A DNA stretch of 27,602 bases from an uncultured Gammaproteobacteria bacterium (lineage in GTDB: Bacteria > Pseudomonadota > Gammaproteobacteria > SZUA-140). This document shows positions 1-7,576 of this stretch, piece after piece. The first letter of the stretch is position 1. Every line of letters begins with the position of its first letter. Location of the stretch: positions 1 to 27,602 of the forward strand of contig CALZMY010000060.1 of assembly GCA_945788675.1 (NCBI GenBank). The letters are read 5' to 3'. The notes under the pieces were generated by a model. It was given only the letters and a program-made list of their open reading frames with translations. It did not search any database and had not been told where the DNA came from. The position numbers and the translations under genes were made by a program.

Positions 1-959
1 CCGGCAAATGGTGAGTTATTGACCTGGAAGGTCATGCTGATGGTCGGCTCATCGACGGAGAGTGGCGGCAGGGCTTCAACGTTGTCAGGGTCACATAGCG
101 TGTCTGAGATGTTGAGGACATCGATACCGGTAAAGCAGATAATATCACCTGCTTCTGCTTCAGGGACTTCGATACGCTCCAGTCCCATATAGCCTGAAAC
201 CTGTAATACACGACCGTTACGGGTCTTGCCCTCATTGTCGATAATGGTGACCTGCGTATTGGTTTTGAGTTTACCACGTGTAATGCGACCAACGCCGATC
301 ACACCGACGTAGTTATTAAAGTCGAGTGAGCTGACCTGCATCTGAAAGGGGCCGTCGACATCGACATCTGGCGCTTCGACCTTATCGATGATGGTCTGGA
401 AGATCGGTGTCATATCGCCTTCTCTTGCGTCGGCATCGAAACTGGCGTAGCCATTCAGACCTGAACAGTAGACCACTGGAAAGTCGAGCTGCTCATCGGT
501 TGCGCCAAGGCGGTCGAAGAGGTCGAAGGTTTGATCCAGTACCCAGTCAGGACGTGCTCCCGGGCGGTCGATTTTGTTGATCACAACGATCGGCTTGAGT
601 CCGAGGTCGAATGCCTTCTGTGTTACAAAGCGAGTTTGTGGCATCGGTCCTTCAACCGCATCGACCAGCAGTAGTACGCAGTCGACCATCGACAGGACGC
701 GTTCTACCTCGCCGCCGAAATCGGCATGGCCTGGGGTGTCGACGATATTGATGCGATAGCCGTTCCATGTAATGGCGGTATTTTTCGCCAGAATGGTGAT
801 ACCACGCTCTTTCTCGAGCGTGTTGGAGTCCATCACGCGCTCAGTCGGTGCGCTACGGCTATCCAGGGTGCCGGACTGCTGTAACAGTTGATCGACGAGA
901 GTGGTCTTGCCATGATCAACGTGGGCGATGATGGCAATGTTGCGAAGATTCTGAATCAC
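1..959 (-). CDS. typA: Ribosome-associated GTPase TypA/BipA (C-terminal part beyond window)
   Basis: This is a translational GTPase of the EF-G/LepA class that binds the ribosome and acts in stress adaptation and 50S assembly. About 319 codons are present of a family length near 600. The protein opens V-I-Q-N-L-R-N-I-A-I-I-A, the usual BipA N terminus, so the GTG at 959-957 is the start; a GGAAG ribosome binding site lies about 9 bases upstream. The P-loop AHVDHGKTT is near residues 12-20, the G3 motif DTPGHADFGGEVER follows, and the G4 motif NKID is present. The G domain is followed by the beta-barrel domain II (GVIGVGRITRG). The frame is cut by the left edge of the window. It reads away from the glutamate dehydrogenase gene's 3' end on the same strand, with its own TATAAT box between them. 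Confidence 0.96.
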   Translation of the reverse strand, partial: MIQNLRNIAIIAHVDHGKTTLVDQLLQQSGTLDSRSAPTERVMDSNTLEKERGITILAKNTAITWNGYRINIVDTPGHADFGGEVERVLSMVDCVLLLVDAVEGPMPQTRFVTQKAFDLGLKPIVVINKIDRPGARPDWVLDQTFDLFDRLGATDEQLDFPVVYCSGLNGYASFDADAREGDMTPIFQTIIDKVEAPDVDVDGPFQMQVSSLDFNNYVGVIGVGRITRGKLKTNTQVTIIDNEGKTRNGRVLQVSGYMGLERIEVPEAEAGDIICFTGIDVLNISDTLCDPDNVEALPPLSVDEPTISMTFQVNNSPFA

Positions 960-973
960 GGATGTAGGCTTCC

Positions 974-997
974 AATGTGCAAAAGGCGCACATTATA
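974..997 (-). promoter_or_regulatory. typA -10 box overlapped by a 7-bp perfect inverted repeat
   Basis: On the minus strand a perfect TATAAT (997-992) precedes typA. No good -35 is visible. The arms AATGTGC and GCACATT (988-994 and 974-980) form a perfect 7-bp dyad with a 7-base centre. The dyad overlaps the last bases of the -10 box and the expected transcription start. The placement suits a repressor operator, but no binding protein is known from the sequence. Confidence 0.45.
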
Positions 998-1117
998 CCC
1001 GATGCAGCGCTATAGGACACTTATAATAATGCGATCAAGCATGGTGGGTTTTTGAGTATCACTAGCGTTATGTGGCTGGTGTCTGTTTAATTATATTTAT
1101 ATAACATAATGAAATTA

Positions 1118-2545
1118 CTAGTAAATACCGACATCGAGGTAATACCGCGAGATTTTTTCGATGGCGATCACAAAGGCGGCTGTGCGCAGGTCGTCAATTT
1201 TTTCGTTCGAATGGAGGGTTTCATGCATATCCTGGTAGGCGTTTCGCATCGTGTCATCGAGGCCGGAGCGGACCAGGTCAATCTCGCTGGCACCCCGTAC
1301 GATCCTTGATCGGGTTGACTCTGAAATCTTTGAACCGGTGGATTCTTCCAGCATGTTGGCAAACTCATGACCACGCAGTTCGTCATAGCGTCGTTCCATG
1401 CGGCCAAAACGGATGTGTGACAGGTTGCGGATCCATTCGAAATAGGAGACCGTCACGCCGCCTGCATTGACGTAGACGTCGGGCATAATGACGATACCCT
1501 TCTTTTTCAAAATTTTATCAGCTTCAAAGGTGATCGGGCCATTGGCGGCCTCAACAATCATATTGGCCTGGATGCGTTCAGCGTTATCCCTGGTGATTTG
1601 ACTTTCTAGTGCTGCTGGAATCAGGATGTCGCATTTCATCTCCAGCGCACCTTTATTATCAGGGGAGAAGTGTGCGCCGGGGAAGTCTTTGAATGAACCA
1701 TGTTCAACTTTGTAGCGGTAGATATCTTCAATCACCAATCCATTTTCATCGCTGAGCACACCGTCATGCTCGATGATGGCGATGATTTTGGCATCATCTT
1801 CTTCCTGCAGGAATTTGGCGGCATGGTAACCTACGTTACCAAGCCCCTGAACGACGATTTTTTTGCCAGCAAGGCCCGCGCTAAGGTTGGCCGAGGCGAC
1901 GTCTTTGGGGTGGCGGAAAAATTCACGAATGGCGTACTGAACCCCCCGTCCTGTGGCCTCAACGCGCCCACGGATGCCGCCCTGTTGTACCGGTTTGCCA
2001 GTAACGCAGGCCTGGTAGTTAATATCTTCAGGGTTGAGATGTTTGTAGGTGTCGGCAATCCACGCCATTTCACGCTGGCCAGTGCCAACATCTGGAGCGG
2101 GTACATTGGTGGCAGGATTGAGAAAGCCTTTACGAACCAGTTCTAATGTATAGCGCCGTGTGATCAGCTGCATCTCGTCGCGAGAATATTGGTTAGGGTC
2201 AATGTGCAAAGCACCCTTTGATCCTCCAAAGGGTACATCGACCAACGCGCATTTATAGGTCATCAGTGCTGCTAGTGCTTCCACCTCATCCTGATCAGAG
2301 AATGAGGCAAATCGAATGCCCCCTTTGGCGGGAAGTCGATGGGTACTGTGAACAGCGCGCCAACCGGTGAAGGTTTCGATCTGGCCACGAATCTTGACTG
2401 GAAATTTGACCTGCAATACCGAATCGCACGCCTTGATTGCCTGGGCAGTCCCTTGATCCAGATCCAGGATAGACAGGGCGTGATCGACCATGCGATCGAC
2501 ATTGCTACTAAAAGAGGGGGGGGAAGATTTTTTTTTGTTTGGCAT
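1118..2545 (-). CDS. Glu/Leu/Phe/Val-family dehydrogenase, probable glutamate dehydrogenase
   Basis: The protein catalyses reversible oxidative deamination of glutamate to 2-oxoglutarate and ammonia in the cytoplasm. It has 475 residues, slightly longer than the common 410-450. Substrate-domain motifs are PAKGGIR (about residues 73-79) and PFGGSKG (about 105-111), which carries the family catalytic lysine, followed by PAPDVGTG. The Rossmann loop is GLGNVG (about 235-240), and an acidic residue ends the next strand (AIIEHDG), which favours NAD over NADP; this is an inference. The ATG at 2545-2543 has an AAAGGGA ribosome binding site. The first codons contain A9 followed by C8 homopolymers, which are prone to slippage. 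The closest family could also include amino acid dehydrogenases for other substrates, but glutamate is the best call. Confidence 0.93.
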   Translation of the reverse strand: MPNKKKSSPPSFSSNVDRMVDHALSILDLDQGTAQAIKACDSVLQVKFPVKIRGQIETFTGWRAVHSTHRLPAKGGIRFASFSDQDEVEALAALMTYKCALVDVPFGGSKGALHIDPNQYSRDEMQLITRRYTLELVRKGFLNPATNVPAPDVGTGQREMAWIADTYKHLNPEDINYQACVTGKPVQQGGIRGRVEATGRGVQYAIREFFRHPKDVASANLSAGLAGKKIVVQGLGNVGYHAAKFLQEEDDAKIIAIIEHDGVLSDENGLVIEDIYRYKVEHGSFKDFPGAHFSPDNKGALEMKCDILIPAALESQITRDNAERIQANMIVEAANGPITFEADKILKKKGIVIMPDVYVNAGGVTVSYFEWIRNLSHIRFGRMERRYDELRGHEFANMLEESTGSKISESTRSRIVRGASEIDLVRSGLDDTMRNAYQDMHETLHSNEKIDDLRTAAFVIAIEKISRYYLDVGIY

Positions 2546-2998
2546 AGTGCGATCCCTTTCTTAATATCGTTAGCCTTCCTGATTTGTTCGATAATTCTGG
2601 TATAAAATTATTCAGCTAATATCATAAAAATATTAGTGTCGTCAGTATAACGGTAGTTTTTTTACGTGTATTAAAGAACCGCCGATATGTGTAGTGTTAC
2701 GGCCAGATTAAGTTTTCCATTAGAGTACTGTAATGAGGGATGGTGCTGGATGACAAGAGATAACACGATTTCTCTGAAAAGTGCTGTAGATGAATTAAAA
2801 CGTATCTTTGCGTGACTTTGTGCGACTACACGTTTAGCGGTGATGATTATGATGGCGACCGGGTTAAAAATCAGTCCGTAGAAAAAGAATGATGATGTTC
2901 GGGTGGCTGTTGGTCGAGATGGGGTATATTACGATGATGTTCTATGCTGAGCCCAGAGAGGGTTGCTAGAGGTGGCCATAAGTGAAAAGGAATGATCT
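2546..2998. other. Long non-coding stretch between gdh and the DUF2007 gene
   Basis: No convincing gene is visible here. It must contain the promoter of the minus-strand dehydrogenase and of the plus-strand DUF2007 gene. Short plus-strand frames exist at 2750-2815 (21 codons) and 2889-2969 (26 codons, hydrophobic, three ATGs at its start). Neither has a strong ribosome binding site or recognisable sequence. The dyad at 2616-2636 is listed separately. Confidence 0.5.
2616..2636. promoter_or_regulatory. 7-bp inverted repeat upstream of glutamate dehydrogenase
   Basis: CTAATAT (2616-2622) and ATATTAG (2630-2636) form a perfect dyad with a 7-base centre, about 70-90 bases upstream of the dehydrogenase start. 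An operator is possible. The AT-rich setting makes a chance match plausible. Confidence 0.3.
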
Positions 2999-3310
2999 GT
3001 GAAGCGGATATATTCAGCCTCCAATTTACAGGAAGCCTATCTGATTGTTGGGCTATTACAACAATCGAGGATTGAGGCGACCGTTGAAAACGAAAACCTG
3101 CAGGGCGCCATAGGCGAGATTCCTTTTACCCATGCCTATCCAGAAATTCATCTGATTGATGAACGGGATGAGGCGCGTGCTACAGCGATTATTAGCGAAT
3201 ATGAAACCTCTCGGATACATCTCAAAACGCTCATCTGCCGCAATTGTGGTGAAGAGAACCCCGCCAATTTTGCTAGCTGTTGGGCATGTGAAGCGAACCT
3301 GGATGAATAG
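2999..3310 (+). CDS. DUF2007-domain protein with C-terminal zinc ribbon
   Basis: This 103-residue cytoplasmic protein begins with a DUF2007 fold (about residues 1-70; K-R-I-Y-S-A-S-N-L-Q-E-A then a conserved Y-P-E-I-H-L strand), a small ferredoxin-like domain annotated as a putative signal-transducing or ligand-sensing module. It ends in a C-x2-C...C-x2-C zinc ribbon (CRNC and CWAC, about residues 79-95). The start is the GTG at 2999, with AAAAGG 8 bases upstream. The gene ends about 75 bases before the ABC transporter gene on the same strand, so co-transcription is possible. The biochemical function of the family is not established. Confidence 0.82.
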   Translation: MKRIYSASNLQEAYLIVGLLQQSRIEATVENENLQGAIGEIPFTHAYPEIHLIDERDEARATAIISEYETSRIHLKTLICRNCGEENPANFASCWACEANLDE

Positions 3311-3384
3311 CGATTCAATTGATTCTGCGTTACGCCAGTTTGTTAGTGTAGAATGGCGCTCCTTATTTATGTACGACCTTTAAT

Positions 3385-4320
3385 ATGACTGCTGCCATCT
3401 CAATCAATAATGTTAAGAAATCCTATGGTTCATTAGCGGCTCTGAAAGGGGTTGATTTGATGATCAATCGTGGTGAATTTTTTGGTCTGCTGGGGCCAAA
3501 TGGCGCAGGAAAATCGACACTGATCAATATCATTGCGGGACTGGCACGTGCTGATTCGGGTGAGGTAGCTGTTCTCGGTCATAATGTTGTTGATGATTAC
3601 CAGCATGCAAGACGTGCGCTCGGTGTAGTCCCGCAGGAACTGGTATTTGATGCTTTTTTTTCGGTGCGTGAGGTATTGCAGATCCAGTCGGGCTATTTTG
3701 GACTGGGAAGGGAGAATAATGCGTGGATCGACGAACTACTAGATGCGCTCACGCTTACTGATAAGGCCAATGCCAATATGCGAGCGCTTTCAGGCGGGAT
3801 GAAACGGCGTGTCTTGATTGCACAGGCGCTGGTGCATAAACCGGAGGTGGTGATTCTGGATGAGCCTACCGCGGGTGTTGATGTTGAATTGCGTAAATTG
3901 CTGTGGGGGTTTGTAGAGCAGCTTAATCAAAAAGGGCACACCATTGTTTTGACGACCCACTATCTAGAAGAGGCTGAGAAACTGTGTGATCGTATTGCGA
4001 TATTAGATCACGGCGAAGTGATTGCGCTCGATACTAAGGCATCGCTGCTACAGAGTGAGATATGTAGTACGCTGCATTTGACCATCAAGACGGCTGAGGA
4101 ACTACAAGTACTCCCTTTAGAATTACCATTGAATATTCGGGATAAAGTAAAGCATATCGATGGCAGTAATATTCGGCTTGAACTGCATAAGGACAAAGAT
4201 TCCATTGTAGAAGTGCTGGACGGTATCGCTGCGGCGGGTATTCAGGTCGTCGATCTGGAAACAGAGCGTGCAGATCTTGAAGATGTTTTTGTTGAGCTGA
4301 CGCGTAAGAGATCTTCATGA
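3385..4320 (+). CDS. ABC exporter ATP-binding protein, YadG-like
   Basis: This is the ATPase subunit of a two-component ABC-2-type exporter and has 311 residues. It has a Walker A GPNGAGKST (about 37-45), a Q-loop PQEL, the signature LSGGMKRR, the Walker B VVILDEPTAGVD and the switch histidine in TTHYLEEAE. The roughly 90-residue C-terminal extension with an ERADLEDVFVELT ending is typical of the CcmA/YadG group. The stop overlaps the permease start in an ATGA arrangement, showing translational coupling. The substrate is unknown; the E. coli YadGH pair is likewise of uncertain substrate. The ribosome binding site is weak, but no in-frame alternative start looks better. Confidence 0.92.
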   Translation: MTAAISINNVKKSYGSLAALKGVDLMINRGEFFGLLGPNGAGKSTLINIIAGLARADSGEVAVLGHNVVDDYQHARRALGVVPQELVFDAFFSVREVLQIQSGYFGLGRENNAWIDELLDALTLTDKANANMRALSGGMKRRVLIAQALVHKPEVVILDEPTAGVDVELRKLLWGFVEQLNQKGHTIVLTTHYLEEAEKLCDRIAILDHGEVIALDTKASLLQSEICSTLHLTIKTAEELQVLPLELPLNIRDKVKHIDGSNIRLELHKDKDSIVEVLDGIAAAGIQVVDLETERADLEDVFVELTRKRSS

Positions 4321-5078
4321 TGAATCGCGGTTTCTATACGCTTTTTTACAAGGAGACACTGCGTTTTTATAAAGTAGCCTTGCAGACCGTGCTTGCGCCT
4401 GTCATTACCACTTTACTCTACTTTATGGTCTTTTCTCATGTGTTAAAAGATCGGGTAATGGTCTTTGAAGATGTGAGTTATACGTCGTTTCTGATTCCTG
4501 GATTGATGATGATGGCTATTATTCAAAACTCATTTGCGAATAGCTCGTCCAGTCTGATTCAGTCGAAGGTCACGGGCAATATTGTTTTTGTGTTGCTGAC
4601 ACCGCTCTCTTATGTCGAGATATTTCTGGCATTTATGTTTGCGGCTATGGTACGTGGCCTGGTTGTTGGCATAGGCGTGTTTATGGTTGCGATCTGTTTT
4701 GTAACAGTGCCCGTACACAGTTTTGTTTTTCTTTTAATTTTTGCGATGCTCGGTAGCGCAGTGCTTGGTACATTGGGCATTATTGCTGGTATCTGGGCCG
4801 AGAAGTTTGATCAATTGGCGGGATTTCAGAATTTTGTGATCATGCCGTTGTCATTTCTGAGTGGTGTCTTTTATTCGATTCACTCATTGCCATCGTTGTG
4901 GCAGGTGGTTTCTCATCTAAACCCGTTTTTTTATATGATTGATGGCTTTCGTTACGGTTTTTTTGGTACCTCAGATGTATCCCCCTGGTTAAGCTTGATC
5001 ATTATTCTGCTGGCTTTTATGAGTTTGGCGCTATTGGCGATCAAACTACTAAAGCAGGGTTACCGGCTGCGTCATTAA
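4317..5078 (+). CDS. ABC-2-type permease, YadH-like
   Basis: This inner-membrane permease of 253 residues partners the ATPase upstream, whose stop codon it overlaps by four bases. About six hydrophobic segments are visible, starting near residues 20-40 and ending near 227-246. The ABC-2 signature region P-L-S-F-L-S-G-V-F-Y-S around residues 181-191, followed by N-P-F-F-Y-M-I-D-G-F-R, is characteristic of the YadH/NodJ group. It probably exports a lipid-linked or hydrophobic substrate; this is inferred from the family only. The gene ends tail-to-tail with a minus-strand ComFB-like frame, sharing the last few bases. Confidence 0.92.
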   Translation: MMNRGFYTLFYKETLRFYKVALQTVLAPVITTLLYFMVFSHVLKDRVMVFEDVSYTSFLIPGLMMMAIIQNSFANSSSSLIQSKVTGNIVFVLLTPLSYVEIFLAFMFAAMVRGLVVGIGVFMVAICFVTVPVHSFVFLLIFAMLGSAVLGTLGIIAGIWAEKFDQLAGFQNFVIMPLSFLSGVFYSIHSLPSLWQVVSHLNPFFYMIDGFRYGFFGTSDVSPWLSLIIILLAFMSLALLAIKLLKQGYRLRH

Positions 5079-5386
5079 AAGGGGGTTTTCGTTAGCGAGG
5101 ATTGTTTGCCACCATTATTAATGGCATGGCTCACTGCATTATCAACATCACTTTCAATTTGTGCATGTTCTTCATCTTGAATATAAAAGAGAGTATCGAT
5201 CTTATGGCGTACATAGCGTGGTGGCAGTTGGTTCAGCGCAATGCATGCGATATCTTGAGTGGTGTCATCGTCCAGTTTGAGATTACGAGCGTTATTGATT
5301 TTTGTAATGTACTCAAAGACCAGGTTTCCGCTGATATTTATTGATTCTATACCCTAACTGGTCTCAAAAAAGGGGAAGGTATCCAT
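5075..5386 (-). pseudogene. ComFB-family reading frame with in-frame TAG / no standard start
   Basis: The minus-strand frame ending with TAA at 5077-5075 encodes a ComFB-like domain: N-L-V-F-E-Y-I, then Q-D-I-A-C-I-A-L-N-Q-L-P-P-R-Y-V-R-H and a D-T-L-F-Y-I strand. The core A-L-N-x-L-P-P-R-Y is the family hallmark. ComFB proteins were named from a late competence operon, and some have been reported to bind cyclic dinucleotides. The only upstream ATG (5386-5384) is followed ten codons later by an in-frame TAG (5356-5354), and the next two codons are GGT and ATA. No ATG, GTG or TTG lies between the TAG and the conserved domain. Either a nonsense mutation has broken the gene, or it starts at a rare codon such as ATA at 5350. 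The domain itself is intact, so decay would be recent. Confidence 0.6.
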
Positions 5387-5514
5387 AAAACAGGTCATTG
5401 AAATATGTTTATCTATTGGCTATAGAGGAGGCTCTTTAGTTAAATAAGTCAGTGAGATAGCACTATAACCATGTGATTAATACTGGTTAATTATTGTTGA
5501 TTTAAATGCTTTTA

Positions 5515-5544
5515 TTTACCATCTTTACCGTAATGGTCTATTAT
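5515..5544 (+). promoter_or_regulatory. Candidate sigma-70 promoter for the ankyrin gene
   Basis: TTTACC (5515-5520) and TATTAT (5539-5544) are separated by 18 bases, matching four and five positions of the -35 and -10 consensus. A leader of about 95 bases would precede the ankyrin gene. Confidence 0.35.
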
Positions 5545-5647
5545 TCACTACTAGTTAGAGAGAATATTGATGAACCTCCATCGTGAATAAGGGCAGGCAT
5601 GACGCGTTTCGTGTTGCTGGAACAGAAATAATATTGAGGAGAAGCTG

Positions 5648-7456
5648 ATGAAAATATTAGCCAAATCGTCCTTCTGGATAGCGCCCGTCATGTTGTGTAG
5701 TGCTATTACCCTTACTGTCCCTCTTACGTCAACGGAAGTGAGTGCGGCCGATGATGAGACCACCCAATTAAATACAAAAGTCTCAATTGAAGGGCATAAC
5801 TTTGTATTAGCCGCTCGTTATGGTCATGAGCGTGTAGTTATAAACCAGCTTAATAATGGGGCCGATATTGAACTTATTGATGAACTCGGCAACACCGCGC
5901 TGATTGTAGCGGCAGCAGAAAATCAACAATCAATACTTGATCTCTTATTGAAGCGTGGGGCTAATGTTAATGCTCAGAGTAATGATGGTACCACTGCTCT
6001 GATGAACTCGGCTGTGCACGGGAATCTTGAGGTAGCAGAGGCCTTGATTAAAGCGGGTAGCAAGATTGACTTGAAGAAGAATGATGGTGAAACGGCACTT
6101 TTTGGTGCTGTGCAATATGGTCACTTGCCAATGGTTGAGCTTTTACTGTCGGAAGGTGCAAATGCTAATGTAGTGAAGAACGGTACTTTTAAAAATGGCG
6201 CGGGTCTTACTCCTCTGATGTTTGCTGCCCAGCATGGCTTAAAGGGTGCAAATGGTGATTGGAATATGATTACTACAGCGCTGCTAAAACACGGTGCAAA
6301 AACTAATTTGGCGCGTGCTAATGGCGACACTGCGCTGACCATTGCCCAGTGGCATGACCATAATGGCATTGTAGATCTGCTGATGAGTGCTGGTGCGCGT
6401 GATGAAACTCATTATGCGGCACTTTCCAGCGAAGATGCTTTGGTGATGGCCGCCAGGATTGGTGATATAGCAAAAACAAAGATGTTGTTGATGCAGTCTA
6501 CTAATGTCAATTACAGAGATAATAATACGGGTGTAATGCCTTTGATCACGGGTGTTTATTACGGGAATATTGATATAGTGCGCGCACTCGTGGAGAATGG
6601 CGCTGATGTGAATTATGTCCCATGGGGGCTGAAGGAGCAGCGTATCGCAAGTTCTAGTGTTTCATTTAAGGAGCGTGAGCTGTTACGGACTATTTCACGT
6701 GGTGATACTGCATTGCTGGTTGCGGTACAGAAAAATCACGCCGAAATTGCTGCCTATCTGATAAATCATGGCGCAAAAGTATCTGTTGCTAATCGTAAAA
6801 AAGATACACCTTCATTGATTGCGGTGAGAAATGGAAATGCTGACCTTGTCGCACTGTTACTTGATAATGGCGCTGATCCTGACAGGGCCACGTTTGAAAA
6901 AAAGGTTGATCGCTTTATTACCCGGATTCACAAAAAAAAGACAAGACCCTCTCTATTGATCGAGGCCGCAAGCGGTGGGCATATTGATACCCTGGAGGTG
7001 TTACTGAAAGCGGGTGCCCAGGCAGATATACAAGATGATGAAGGTGTCACTGCGCTTTTTAAGGCCTCTGAACAAGGGCATGTTAAAGCTGTGGCACTAT
7101 TACTCGCCCACCAAGCTGATCCTAATATATACGATAATATTGGACGTACTCCATTGATGATTGCCTCAAGAAACGGATATCAAAATATTGTCGAAACTTT
7201 GATAGCGCATAAAGCTGATGTTAATGCAATTGAGAAGCTAGAGCCGAACTCACATCGAGATATCTCAATTGGGGGGATGACTGCACTTATCTATGCCTCC
7301 AGAGGTGGGCATGCTGGTATTGCTGAATTTCTGTTGAATAATGGTGCTGATAGACGTTTATCTTCCAGTTCTGGTGAGACTGCATTGGGTGTGGCGAAGC
7401 AGAATGGCTTCAGGAAAATTGAGCAGTTATTGGCGGGTGGGCCACCCGATGACTGA
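5648..7456 (+). CDS. Exported ankyrin-repeat protein
   Basis: This 602-residue protein has a signal peptide (M-K-I-L-A-K, hydrophobic core, cleavage near V-S-A at 31-33). The rest is almost entirely ankyrin repeats, about 15 units. G-x-T-A-L-type helix starts lie near residues 81, 114, 147, 186, 226, 295, 352, 466, 499, 543 and 576, with degenerate units near 50, 262, 386 and 433. Three units carry long insertions (about 174-186, 323-350 and 413-433), the last very basic. There is no catalytic or membrane domain. A periplasmic or secreted protein-binding scaffold is the likely role. The start has a GAGGAG ribosome binding site. The gene ends in a strong terminator, so it is probably monocistronic. 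The partner is unknown. Confidence 0.93.
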   Translation: MKILAKSSFWIAPVMLCSAITLTVPLTSTEVSAADDETTQLNTKVSIEGHNFVLAARYGHERVVINQLNNGADIELIDELGNTALIVAAAENQQSILDLLLKRGANVNAQSNDGTTALMNSAVHGNLEVAEALIKAGSKIDLKKNDGETALFGAVQYGHLPMVELLLSEGANANVVKNGTFKNGAGLTPLMFAAQHGLKGANGDWNMITTALLKHGAKTNLARANGDTALTIAQWHDHNGIVDLLMSAGARDETHYAALSSEDALVMAARIGDIAKTKMLLMQSTNVNYRDNNTGVMPLITGVYYGNIDIVRALVENGADVNYVPWGLKEQRIASSSVSFKERELLRTISRGDTALLVAVQKNHAEIAAYLINHGAKVSVANRKKDTPSLIAVRNGNADLVALLLDNGADPDRATFEKKVDRFITRIHKKKTRPSLLIEAASGGHIDTLEVLLKAGAQADIQDDEGVTALFKASEQGHVKAVALLLAHQADPNIYDNIGRTPLMIASRNGYQNIVETLIAHKADVNAIEKLEPNSHRDISIGGMTALIYASRGGHAGIAEFLLNNGADRRLSSSSGETALGVAKQNGFRKIEQLLAGGPPDD

Positions 7457-7487
7457 AATTATAATAATAACAGCTTGATTCATCACT

Positions 7488-7517
7488 AACCCTTTCCTTC
7501 ATGGAAAGGGTTTTTTT
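7488..7517 (+). terminator. Rho-independent terminator of the ankyrin gene
   Basis: The arms AACCCTTTCC and GGAAAGGGTT form a perfect 10-bp stem (7488-7497 with 7503-7512) around a 5-base loop. The T run extends to 7517. Confidence 0.92.
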
Positions 7518-7576
7518 CTATTAGTGAGCAGATAAAGATTTTGTGCAATTGAAAAATTGTGAGTTATTATCTGATC

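Noticed and set aside
1700..2146. A 148-codon plus-strand frame opposite glutamate dehydrogenase
   Set aside because: It is antisense to the conserved Rossmann domain and has no family resemblance.
2750..2815. A 21-codon frame before the DUF2007 gene
   Set aside because: It has no ribosome binding site, no similarity I recognise, and the following codons give no sign of a decayed gene.
2889..2969. A 26-codon hydrophobic plus-strand frame starting with three ATGs
   Set aside because: The ribosome binding site is weak, it has no recognisable family, and nothing separates it from a chance frame.
5102..5344. An 80-codon plus-strand frame opposite the ComFB-like sequence
   Set aside because: The minus strand carries the recognisable conserved motif; the plus frame has none.
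5570..5590. A seven-residue frame upstream of the ankyrin gene, as a leader peptide
   Set aside because: It shows no run of regulatory codons and no attenuator hairpin follows.
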